From Bacteroidales bacterium (GTDB taxonomy: Bacteria > Bacteroidota > Bacteroidia > Bacteroidales > UBA932), in assembly GCA_017383945.1 (NCBI GenBank), contig JAFNUQ010000205.1, forward strand, positions 1-16,842: a stretch of 16,842 nt of DNA, read 5' to 3'. The notes beneath the pieces are model-generated. The model was not told the origin of the DNA, made no database searches, and worked only from the letters and a program-made list of their open reading frames with translations. A program made the position numbers and the translations under genes. This document shows positions 1 to 5,836 of the stretch, in pieces. The first letter of the stretch is position 1. Every line of letters begins with the position of its first letter.

Positions 1-449
1 CTACCCTTGAGGAAGAAGGAAATGGTCATAGGAACCATAGGGAACACACATGGTGTGAGCAACATTGCAAATCCCCAAAGTATTGCTTCCAAAATCAGTC
101 CCCACAAAGATCCAGAAGTGCTTTCTTCAACAGGTGCGGCAGCCTTAGGTTCCGCAGTTGACACAGTAGCCTTTACTACAGGAGCAGCTGGTGCAAGGGA
201 GTTTGAAGCGGGTGCGAGTGGTTTAGCAGAGTTCTCAAGAGTAAGATCAAACTCCATATCCTCAGGCATATTGCACTGCACGCCTTCGCATGTAATATAA
301 TCAATGGTACCGGTAATATGATCTACACCATCTTTGAGATCGCCGGTGATAACTACCTGGTTACCATTTTCTGTCTGTTTGAGCTCAGATGTCCAGGTTA
401 CGGTAGTACCGGCCTGGAGCATCATAAAAAGTGTAAGTATCTTAATCAT
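1..449 (-). CDS. dsbD: Thiol:disulfide interchange protein DsbD, N-terminal part (cut by window edge)
   Basis: DsbD carries electrons from cytoplasmic thioredoxin across the inner membrane to periplasmic thiol proteins. Only the first 149 codons are present. Residues about 1-13 form a short hydrophobic export signal. A small beta domain follows, ending in TCEGVQCNMPEDMEF, which matches the family's C-x4-C-x-PP segment of the periplasmic domain. Next come a Pro/Ala-rich linker (about residues 77-108) and the first membrane helix with LLTPCVFPMVPMTISFF, the conserved Cys-Pro signature of the DsbD/CcdA transmembrane domain. The remaining helices and the C-terminal thioredoxin domain lie outside the window. 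The start codon overlaps the rny stop as TAATG, suggesting translational coupling. The periplasmic domain looks about 60 residues shorter than in Bacteroides relatives, from memory of the family. Confidence 0.88.
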   Translation of the reverse strand, partial: MIKILTLFMMLQAGTTVTWTSELKQTENGNQVVITGDLKDGVDHITGTIDYITCEGVQCNMPEDMEFDLTLENSAKPLAPASNSLAPAAPVVKATVSTAEPKAAAPVEESTSGSLWGLILEAILWGFAMLLTPCVFPMVPMTISFFLKG

Positions 450-1987
450 TATTTTGCTATTGCTACTGATCTTGTTTCTCTAATAACAGTAATCTTAACC
501 TGACCAGGATATGTCATCTCATCCTGAATGCGCTGAGCAATCTCAGTAGAGAGAACAGCTACCTGCTCATCATTAACCTCATCAGCTCCAACGATAACAC
601 GGAGCTCGCGGCCTGCCTGGATTGCATATGATTTAGTCACACCTGGATAAGAGGCAGCAAGGTCTTCCATACCCTTGAGACGCTTGATATACGACTCAAT
701 AACCTCTCTACGAGCACCAGGACGGGCACCAGAGATAGCATCTGCAACTAGAACAAGCGGTGAGTATACTGAAGACATCTCCATTTCTTCGTGGTGAGAT
801 CCGATAGCATTTACAACCTCAGGACGCTCCTTATACTGCTCTGCGAGCTTAGCACCAAGTATTGCGTGTGGATACTCAGGATCGCTCTCACCTACTTTTC
901 CTATATCGTGGAGAAGGCCGGCTCTTCTTGCGATCTTCGGGTTAAGTCCAAGCTCTGATGCCATAGTAGCACAGATATTTGCAACCTCACGAGAGTGCTG
1001 GAGAAGATTCTGTCCATAAGAAGAACGATACTTCATACGGCCGATGAGCTTTACAAGCTCTATGTTAAGACCATGGATGCCGAGATCGATACAAGTTCTC
1101 TTACCAGTTTCCAAAATCTCATCATCAAGCTGCTTGCTTACCTTATTTACGACTTCCTCGATGCGGGCAGGATGGATACGTCCGTCGATTACCAGCTGAT
1201 GCAGAGATAGACGAGCAATCTCTCTTCTCACAGGATCAAATGCAGAAAGGAGAATCGCATCAGGGGTATCATCTACAACAATCTCCACACCTGTTGCAGC
1301 CTCCAAAGCACGGATATTTCTTCCCTCACGTCCGATGATGCGGCCTTTAACCTCATCGCTGTCAATTGGGAATGTGGTAACTGCGTTTTCGATTGCGGTC
1401 TCAGTTGCTGTGCGCTGAATTGTGTTGATGACGATACGCTTAGCTTCCTTGGCAGCATTCATTCGCGCTTCGTCCATTGTGTCGTTGATATAAGCCTGAG
1501 CCTCTGTGCGAGCCTCTGCTTTCATATTCTCCACGAGCATCTTCTTTGCTTCTTCAGCAGTCATGCCAGCAACATTTTCAAGATCCTTGTTAACTTGCTG
1601 AGTCAGACGCTCATATTCCTCCATCTTAGCCTCAAGCTTGGCATTTTGAGCCTTCAACTGGCCTTTCTGAGACTCAAGGTCGCCCTGTTTCTTCTTGAGA
1701 TCAGCTGCCTGCTCTCTGATCTGACCTTCGCGCGACTTGATATTGTTCTCGCGGTCTCTGAGTTCAGAATTCTTCTTGCCCACATAGCTCTCGTGCTCGC
1801 TCTTTAGCTGGAGATACTTCTCCCTTGCCTGGAGCTCTTTCTGCTTGCGGATGTTCTCAGCCTCGATTTTGGCTTTCTCAATGATTGTATCTGCCTGTCC
1901 TTTGGATACCAGGCGATTAATCACTATATAAATTGCGAGTGCGACAGCTGCGCCGCCCAATGCAACAAGTATATAAGACAAAAACAT
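449..1987 (-). CDS. rny: Ribonuclease Y
   Basis: RNase Y is a membrane-anchored endoribonuclease that starts mRNA decay. The 512-residue length is typical. Residues about 3-24 form one N-terminal transmembrane helix. A long charged coiled coil (about 30-190) follows. A KH RNA-binding domain has [10 protein letters not shown] at about 213-222. An HD phosphohydrolase domain has QHSREVA at about 330 and the metal-binding pair HDIGK at about 358, followed by SHHEE. The C-terminal RNase Y domain is intact. The gene follows a 6S-like RNA and two intrinsic terminators, so it either relies on readthrough from the zapA operon or has a promoter of its own that I could not identify clearly. Its stop codon overlaps the dsbD start. 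Confidence 0.97.
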   Translation of the reverse strand: MFLSYILVALGGAAVALAIYIVINRLVSKGQADTIIEKAKIEAENIRKQKELQAREKYLQLKSEHESYVGKKNSELRDRENNIKSREGQIREQAADLKKKQGDLESQKGQLKAQNAKLEAKMEEYERLTQQVNKDLENVAGMTAEEAKKMLVENMKAEARTEAQAYINDTMDEARMNAAKEAKRIVINTIQRTATETAIENAVTTFPIDSDEVKGRIIGREGRNIRALEAATGVEIVVDDTPDAILLSAFDPVRREIARLSLHQLVIDGRIHPARIEEVVNKVSKQLDDEILETGKRTCIDLGIHGLNIELVKLIGRMKYRSSYGQNLLQHSREVANICATMASELGLNPKIARRAGLLHDIGKVGESDPEYPHAILGAKLAEQYKERPEVVNAIGSHHEEMEMSSVYSPLVLVADAISGARPGARREVIESYIKRLKGMEDLAASYPGVTKSYAIQAGRELRVIVGADEVNDEQVAVLSTEIAQRIQDEMTYPGQVKITVIRETRSVAIAK

Positions 1988-2007
1988 ATATGTATTATTA
2001 AAATGTC

Positions 2008-2040
2008 AAAAAAAATGTCCACACTTTTCAAGGTGCAGAC
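2008..2040 (-). terminator. Intrinsic terminator or attenuator ahead of rny
   Basis: On the minus strand GTCTGCAC (2033-2040) pairs with GTGTGGAC (2017-2024) over 8 positions, two of them G-U wobbles. The loop is 8 bases, and a run of eight T residues follows at 2008-2015. It lies only about 20 bases upstream of the rny start and just downstream of the 6S-like RNA. It could be a backup terminator for that RNA or a regulated attenuator in the rny leader. Its efficiency cannot be judged from sequence, and the wobble pairs weaken it. Confidence 0.6.
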
Positions 2041-2047
2041 ACTATAT

Positions 2048-2209
2048 TAAAAAAAGCCGTCAGCCAAACTTTCAGAAAAAGGCTTCTGATAGGATTTGGG
2101 CTCCGCACTATCTCAAGCTTCCTGCTACAAGGCTGGCCTGCCATCCATAGTCCGAGTTAACCCGTTGAGTTTGTTACTCGTTGTTTTCAGAAGATGGGCC
2201 CGACGGCTA
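2048..2209 (-). ncRNA. ssrS: Probable 6S RNA between zapA and rny
   Basis: 6S RNA mimics an open promoter and sequesters housekeeping RNA polymerase. The 220-base gap between zapA and rny encodes a long, imperfect, rod-like fold on the minus strand. AGCCGTC (2202-2208) pairs with GACGGCT (2055-2061) and closes the molecule. CTTCTGA (2187-2193) pairs with TCAGAAG (2083-2089). After an interior region with a small GAGT/ACTC hairpin, the apical arm pairs ACTAT (2147-2151) with ATAGT (2107-2111), extended by CTC/GAG and GGG/CCC. The final stem runs into a T tract at 2048-2054, so the 3' end doubles as an intrinsic terminator. About 160 nt, a closing stem, central bubble and terminal arm, and the zapA neighbour (as in E. 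coli zapA-ssrS) fit 6S RNA. The 5' end overlaps the zapA stop codon and I found no strong promoter, so it may be processed from the zapA transcript. A structured rny leader is the alternative. Confidence 0.68.
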
Positions 2210-2497
2210 ATCTTTTTCTATTTCGGCAAGATAGGTGGCAAGCTCTGAAGATAATGAACTCACGTCGTTATTCAAGCTTTCATACTTCTTGGCGGTATGT
2301 AACTTTGCGACCGCTTCTTGAATTGCCACAAAAACCAATTTATCCTCAAGTGGGGTGTCGGGATAACGTTCATTCAGCTTGGCAAGTGTACGATTTACAT
2401 CTTCTGCTGCGATACGCATCATCTGCTCCATCTGAGGGTTAGCCGCCTTGAGTGGGTATATCTTACCGGCTATTTTCAGTTTTATGCTCTGATCCAT
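2207..2497 (-). CDS. zapA: Cell division protein ZapA
   Basis: ZapA binds and bundles FtsZ filaments at the Z ring. The 96-residue product has the family layout. A small beta-rich N-terminal head (MDQSIKLKIAGKIYPLKA) is followed by a helix with EQMMRIAAEDVNRTLAKL, then LEDKLVFVAIQEAVAKLH and a C-terminal coiled coil that mediates tetramer formation. The start codon overlaps the stop of the upstream coiled-coil gene as TAATG, implying coupled translation. The stop codon lies at the 5' edge of the 6S-like RNA. It is transcribed from the promoter near 2800. Confidence 0.9.
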   Translation of the reverse strand: MDQSIKLKIAGKIYPLKAANPQMEQMMRIAAEDVNRTLAKLNERYPDTPLEDKLVFVAIQEAVAKLHTAKKYESLNNDVSSLSSELATYLAEIEKD

Positions 2498-2766
2498 TAT
2501 CCTTCAAGCAGTTTAATGCACTTATCTATCTCCTTGATTAGAGCTGATATACGCTCTCTTGCCGCTCCTTTATCTCCTTCAGAGACAAAAGCACTCCTAA
2601 GCTTGAGCTGGTCTATCTGTATTTTTAAATCAGTAATCTGCTCTTGGTATTTTTTAGCTTCCTCCTCTTTTTGAGATAGCATTATAGCGAGTGAATCGGC
2701 TTTCTGCCTCTCAGACTCGTACAAAGCTATCAACTTTGAGATATTTAACTTCATCTCTTCAAGCAT
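2497..2766 (-). CDS. Small coiled-coil protein encoded directly upstream of zapA
   Basis: This 89-residue product is almost entirely helical and charged, with heptad-like spacing from residue 5 to about 58 (KLIALYESERQ through ITDLKIQIDQLKL). A short linker and a final helix, ARERISALIKEIDKCIKLLEG, follow. There is no signal peptide or membrane segment. It is the first gene of the zapA operon and its stop overlaps the zapA start. By position and coiled-coil nature it may be a divisome partner of ZapA, comparable in style to ZapB, but I see no sequence motif that proves this. The annotated ATG at 2766 gives a 5' leader of about 22 bases from the predicted promoter. A second ATG four codons in is possible. 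Confidence 0.75.
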   Translation of the reverse strand: MLEEMKLNISKLIALYESERQKADSLAIMLSQKEEEAKKYQEQITDLKIQIDQLKLRSAFVSEGDKGAARERISALIKEIDKCIKLLEG

Positions 2767-2794
2767 AATGAGAACTAGCCTAAAATACGCAATG

Positions 2795-2825
2795 CAAATA
2801 TAAAGAAAAAACGGAGATTATCAAA
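2795..2825 (-). promoter_or_regulatory. Bacteroidota-type promoter of the zapA-rny-dsbD operon
   Basis: On the minus strand TTTG (2822-2825) is followed after exactly 19 bases by TATATTTG (2795-2802), a full match to the TTTG-N19-TAnnTTTG consensus of the primary sigma factor in this phylum. Transcription would start near 2788, about 22 bases before the coiled-coil gene. The -33 element lies inside the upstream gene's terminator hairpin and includes two bases of its TGA stop codon. Confidence 0.75.
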
Positions 2826-2832
2826 TCTCCGT
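2802..2832 (-). terminator. Intrinsic terminator of the nucleotidyltransferase gene
   Basis: On the minus strand ACGGAGATT (2824-2832) pairs perfectly with AATCTCCGT (2811-2819) around a TGAT loop. TTTTTCTTT follows. The first arm encodes the last codons of the protein, and the stop codon TGA sits in the loop. The element also overlaps the next operon's promoter. Confidence 0.8.
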
Positions 2833-3552
2833 AATGCCTTTATATGTCTCACACACTTGTTTATAGCTCTCTAGATTTCCAATATCATACCTCTTGCCAG
2901 GCATCTCCATTGAGTATACCGGACTTTTTGTGCAAAGCCAAGAAATAAATGAGCCAGGAGCATCAATTGCACATCCTTCAGCAATTGCCTGCGAAACCTT
3001 TGACACATCGCTTCGCGAATAAATATAGAATGGCGGACAGCACCAATTACTCTTCGGCTCCTGCGGCTTCTCCTGCATAGAGAGCACCCTATCATCCTCA
3101 TCAATCTGAACGACACCACTTCTACTCAAGCGAGCAGGTTCCGGCTCATAATAGCGCATAATGCAAGATGATGCTTTCTGCTGTGCATATCTTGTAAATT
3201 TGGCAAAGCTGAAATCAAGTACATTATCTCCAGCAATCACCAAAAGATCATCGTCAATATTTAGTGCTTCTATTGCAAACTGAATATCTCTTACGGCCCC
3301 TAATCTTGTCTCATTTGTAGATGTGCCATCATCAACAACAGTAACACCCTCTGGAGCCCACTCTTCGAAGATTGGCGCAAATTTATGATTAGTGACAACA
3401 GCAAACTCAGATATCTGACAGTTCTGCTTGATATCATCAATCAGATGGTCTAGGATTGTCTTATCACCAACTTTTAGAAGTGGCTTAGGAAAGTTCTCCG
3501 TTAATGGATAAAGACGGGTAGCATACCCAGCTGCAAGAATCAAACATTTCAT
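2821..3552 (-). CDS. Sugar-phosphate nucleotidyltransferase (NTP_transferase family)
   Basis: Enzymes of this family join a nucleoside triphosphate and a sugar-1-phosphate to make an NDP-sugar for cell-surface glycans. The 243-residue protein has the Rossmann-like fold's N-terminal nucleotide-binding loop LILAAGYATRLYPLT, with KPLLKVG after it. The metal and sugar site motif AGDN lies at about residue 110. The EKP motif lies near 150, and a C-terminal YDIGNLESY follows. The loop is G-Y-A-T-R where RmlA and GalU usually have G-x-G-T-R. The ATG at 3552 is chosen because MKCLILAAG is the family's natural N terminus; the frame extends to a GTG at 3594, but the predicted transcription start lies downstream of it. 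Substrate cannot be assigned; no sugar pathway genes adjoin it. It ends in its own terminator. Confidence 0.87.
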   Translation of the reverse strand: MKCLILAAGYATRLYPLTENFPKPLLKVGDKTILDHLIDDIKQNCQISEFAVVTNHKFAPIFEEWAPEGVTVVDDGTSTNETRLGAVRDIQFAIEALNIDDDLLVIAGDNVLDFSFAKFTRYAQQKASSCIMRYYEPEPARLSRSGVVQIDEDDRVLSMQEKPQEPKSNWCCPPFYIYSRSDVSKVSQAIAEGCAIDAPGSFISWLCTKSPVYSMEMPGKRYDIGNLESYKQVCETYKGITEI

Positions 3553-3559
3553 AATGGAA

Positions 3560-3567
3560 CAAAGATA
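3560..3567 (-). promoter_or_regulatory. -7 promoter element of the nucleotidyltransferase gene
   Basis: TATCTTTG on the minus strand matches TAnnTTTG fully. It begins directly at the T tail of the ompA terminator. No good TTTG lies 19 bases upstream, where the sequence is part of the terminator hairpin. Start of transcription about 5-7 bases downstream would fall at 3553-3555, almost at the ATG at 3552, so the mRNA would be leaderless or nearly so. Confidence 0.55.
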
Positions 3568-3602
3568 CAAAAGAGTGGGTGACATTACTGCCACCCACTC
3601 TT
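3565..3602 (-). terminator. Intrinsic terminator of the ompA-family gene
   Basis: AAGAGTGGGTG and CACCCACTCTT form a perfect 11-bp stem. In the minus-strand RNA it extends two more pairs through a G-U wobble (GGC/GTC), leaving a 6-base loop. CTTTTGTA follows. The core TGGGTGGC-N6-GTCACCCA recurs in the terminator near 14496. Confidence 0.8.
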
Positions 3603-3619
3603 AAAATATATCTCAAGAA

Positions 3620-4768
3620 TTATTTCTGCTTGATGATAACGGTACGTGAAAGAACGTCGTTGTTGAAGAAGATAGCGTCAACACCACCGTAAGCAGCCTT
3701 CTGGAGCTGGCTCTCAGAAACGCCCTCAGCAACGAGTGCATTGTAAACAACGTTAGCACGCTTCTCTGAGAGTGACTGGTTGTACTTAGCGCTACCAGTC
3801 TTCTTGTCAGCATAACCACCTACCTCGTAAACTACGTCAGCTGAACCAGCCTTGATAGCCTCAGCGAAGAGCTTGATGCGAGCCTTATCCTTTGAAGTGA
3901 GAGTAGCCTTACCAATCTCGAAGAATACAGCTGTTGAAGCAGGAACCTGGTTGTTAACGAGCTTCTCAACTTCCTTGATAACTTCCTTCTCAACGATCTT
4001 TTCAACGATCTTAGGGTTCTTAGCTACAGCCTCATCAGCAAGAGCCTGAGCAGCCTCCTTAGAGATGTAACCAGCAGCAGCGGCAGCAGCAGCAGCGCGA
4101 GCAACCTTACCTCTCTTACCACCGATAGTCCATACACCATTGAGTGTGAGACGACCAGTTGGCTCAGCCTTACGGTAAGCATCAGCATCACCGAAGATTG
4201 AAGGAGTAACACCTACGCGAGCCTCAACACCAAGAGCAAAAGCCTTAGTGATGTTGTATGCCATACCGAGACCTGCAGTTGCACCGAAGCGAACCTTAAG
4301 GCCCTCAGCCTCCTCTACCATGTGAACATATGCATTCTGCTTCTCAGCAAACTTAGTACCTACTGAAGAAAGGTTCATAGTAGGACCAGCAAATACATAT
4401 ACATCAAAAGCAGCGAGATCATCAGCAAAAAGGTTGCTGATATTGAACATACCGTCGATATTGAGCTCACCGAAAAGCTTGTTCTTCTGTGAGAATACAG
4501 AACCATCCTTATAAGTAGCGTTGAACTCGTTAGCGTCGAGATTCTGGAAAGGACCAGCTACAACACCACGTACGCCCCATACTGGAGTGATGTACTTACC
4601 AACCTGGATGTTAGCATATACTGCAGGAGTATTCATACCTGAAGCGAATGGAGCAATTGCACCTGCGCCAACGCCTACAAAGACATCATTGCAATTCTTG
4701 TCCTGAGCTGAAGCTGAAAGAACACCAGCTACAACTGCGAGTGACAAAGCGATAAATCTAAGTTTCAT
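3620..4768 (-). CDS. OmpA-family outer-membrane protein with peptidoglycan-binding domain
   Basis: This 382-residue protein probably anchors the outer membrane to the cell wall. Residues 1-22 are a signal peptide ending in ASAQ. Residues about 25-210 alternate hydrophobic and polar positions with repeated glycine/aromatic strands (FVGVGAGAIAPF, YVFAGPTMNL, GATAGLGMAYNI, LNGVWTIGGK), consistent with a transmembrane beta-barrel. A linker follows with a run of eight alanines and a charged KIVEKIVEKEVIKEVEKLV helix. From about residue 270 the OmpA C-terminal domain is clear: STAVFFEIGKATLT, GGYADKKTGSAKYNQSLSEKRA, then a final AAYGG segment. The Asp and Arg of that block match the family's diaminopimelate-binding residues. 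It has its own promoter candidate and a strong terminator, so it is probably a single-gene, highly expressed unit. Confidence 0.93.
   Translation of the reverse strand: MKLRFIALSLAVVAGVLSASAQDKNCNDVFVGVGAGAIAPFASGMNTPAVYANIQVGKYITPVWGVRGVVAGPFQNLDANEFNATYKDGSVFSQKNKLFGELNIDGMFNISNLFADDLAAFDVYVFAGPTMNLSSVGTKFAEKQNAYVHMVEEAEGLKVRFGATAGLGMAYNITKAFALGVEARVGVTPSIFGDADAYRKAEPTGRLTLNGVWTIGGKRGKVARAAAAAAAAGYISKEAAQALADEAVAKNPKIVEKIVEKEVIKEVEKLVNNQVPASTAVFFEIGKATLTSKDKARIKLFAEAIKAGSADVVYEVGGYADKKTGSAKYNQSLSEKRANVVYNALVAEGVSESQLQKAAYGGVDAIFFNNDVLSRTVIIKQK
4073..4096 (-). repeat. Trinucleotide repeat encoding eight alanines in the OmpA linker
   Basis: Eight consecutive alanine codons, seven GCT and one GCC, form a near-perfect 3-base microsatellite. 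It lies between the predicted barrel and the peptidoglycan-binding domain. Slippage would add or remove whole alanines and keep the frame. Confidence 0.85.
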
Positions 4769-4778
4769 ATCTTTATAA

Positions 4779-4809
4779 ATAATCTATTTCGTTAAACAAA
4801 GAGCGCAAA
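4779..4809 (-). promoter_or_regulatory. Candidate promoter of the ompA-family gene
   Basis: On the minus strand TTTG (4806-4809) is followed after 19 bases by TAGATTAT (4779-4786). This matches TAnnTT of the Bacteroidota -7 box but has AT instead of TG at the end. Spacing is right, and the start would lie about 5-7 bases downstream, giving a leader of roughly 10 bases. The -33 box lies two bases past the lipoprotein stop codon, with no terminator between. Confidence 0.5.
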
Positions 4810-4811
4810 AA

Positions 4812-5705
4812 TTACTCACCAATAACTATACCACCACCAGCGTTAGGGTAAGAGCCGTCGCCATGAGCGTGGCCGTGTCCCTGTACATAGTGACCGTGTC
4901 CGTGATAACCTGCAGGGATAGCGATCTCCTTGTAGTTAGCTGTAGTACCGTAAAGAACAACATTGAAAGTACCTACAACCTCTGACTTACCATCCTTAAC
5001 AGCCATTACTGCAAATGGATAAGCTGTGATTGAAATCTGTGAGTAAGCTGTGTACCAAGAGTAAGCAGATACCTTGATCTCAAAAGCCTTCTTAGACTGA
5101 GTTACACCCTGGTGATAAGCCTCTGCGAGGGCGTTAACAACATTCTCGAAACCAGCAACAGCCTCAAGATCCTCAACTGCCTGACCTACGAGTGAATCGT
5201 AAGTAACAACACCCTTGAGCATAAACTCTGTAGGGTTCATAACCCACTTCTCAAGACCAGCATGTGAATAGTTGTGATCAGCAGTGCCAATGTAGCTAGT
5301 AATAACAGCCTTCTGGCCATTAGCAACCTGACCGCACTCAAACTCATAACCGTCAACTGGAGTACCAACTACGAGAGTAACAGCATACTCAGCCTTACCA
5401 CCTGCAAGAATGTAGTTTACAGGAACTGGCATTGATGCTGTAGAACCGTTGTAAGTTGCAGTCACAGTGATATCCTGTGCCTGGATAGCTGGATCACCGG
5501 TTACTGTAACAACACCATTTGCAACAGTACCCTTTGAAGCAGTAATAGTAGCAACTGAAGTAACATCATCACCTGTCAATACATCAACAACCTTAACGTT
5601 GATTGTAGCGACAGCGTCATCTACCTCGAAAGCAGTCATAATCTGCTCTGGTTCGCAGGCCGCAAAGAGACCTACCAACGCGATAAGAGAAAAAAACTTC
5701 TTCAT
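4812..5705 (-). CDS. DUF3869-like lipoprotein with histidine-rich C-terminus
   Basis: The 297-residue product starts with a lipoprotein signal, MKKFFSLIALVGLFAAC, with Cys17 as the acylated residue; the -3 residue is Phe, so the lipobox is slightly unusual. After it come CEPEQ and two immunoglobulin-like beta stretches: ATINVKVVDVLTGDDVTSVA and then AIQAQDITVTATYNGSTA. I recognise this layout from Bacteroidetes proteins annotated DUF3869, whose function is unknown. The middle (about 120-250) is mixed alpha/beta and carries DHNYSHAGLEKW. The last 30 residues contain HGHGHYVQGHGHAHGDG, six His in about 15 residues, then a glycine-rich end, NAGGGIVIGE. Metal binding is plausible but inferred. 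The second ATG (5705) is preferred over 5717 because it gives the standard MKK signal. It is probably transcribed from the promoter near 5805. Confidence 0.8.
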   Translation of the reverse strand: MKKFFSLIALVGLFAACEPEQIMTAFEVDDAVATINVKVVDVLTGDDVTSVATITASKGTVANGVVTVTGDPAIQAQDITVTATYNGSTASMPVPVNYILAGGKAEYAVTLVVGTPVDGYEFECGQVANGQKAVITSYIGTADHNYSHAGLEKWVMNPTEFMLKGVVTYDSLVGQAVEDLEAVAGFENVVNALAEAYHQGVTQSKKAFEIKVSAYSWYTAYSQISITAYPFAVMAVKDGKSEVVGTFNVVLYGTTANYKEIAIPAGYHGHGHYVQGHGHAHGDGSYPNAGGGIVIGE

Positions 5706-5746
5706 TTTAAAAAACATTATACATTAAACTTAATTAACTTCAAGTC

Positions 5747-5766
5747 AACGCGTTAGAGTACGCGTA
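5747..5766. promoter_or_regulatory. Twin 8-bp CGCG palindromes in the lipoprotein leader
   Basis: AACGCGTT (5747-5754) and TACGCGTA (5759-5766) are each perfect palindromes, with centres 12 bp apart in AT-rich DNA. They lie about 30-50 bases downstream of the predicted transcription start. The pair would suit a dimeric DNA-binding protein on roughly one helical face, but no regulator is known to me for this site. Confidence 0.3.
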
Positions 5767-5801
5767 GGGATATAGATATACAACGTACAACTAACAATGG
5801 G

Positions 5802-5809
5802 CAAAGTTA
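5802..5809 (-). promoter_or_regulatory. -7 promoter element of the DUF3869-like lipoprotein gene
   Basis: TAACTTTG on the minus strand fully matches TAnnTTTG. The expected -33 position, 19 bases upstream, reads TTTT rather than TTTG within a T-rich tract. The predicted start near 5796 gives a leader of about 90 bases. The rest of the 5718-5836 gap is AT-rich; I see no convincing terminator for the preceding operon, only a weak all-A/T inverted repeat just after its stop. Confidence 0.55.
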
Positions 5810-5836
5810 GAATAAAAAAAGCAATAAAAAAAATTT

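Noticed and set aside
7..300. Plus-strand open frame of 97 codons at the window start
   Set aside because: It lies opposite the dsbD N-terminal part, whose minus-strand translation shows a clear DsbD signature; the plus frame has no recognisable domain.
3553..3594. GTG-initiated 14-residue N-terminal extension of the nucleotidyltransferase
   Set aside because: The extension is encoded by the ompA terminator hairpin and the promoter; the family fold begins at MKCLILAAG.
5725..5740. TTAATTAA palindrome just upstream of the lipoprotein start as an operator
   Set aside because: A short A/T-only palindrome in AT-rich DNA is expected by chance.
5810..5836. A/T-only inverted repeat after the YjbH C-terminal gene as a terminator
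   Set aside because: The possible stem is A-T pairs only with a T-rich loop and would be too weak to call; the tract fits better as upstream promoter sequence.
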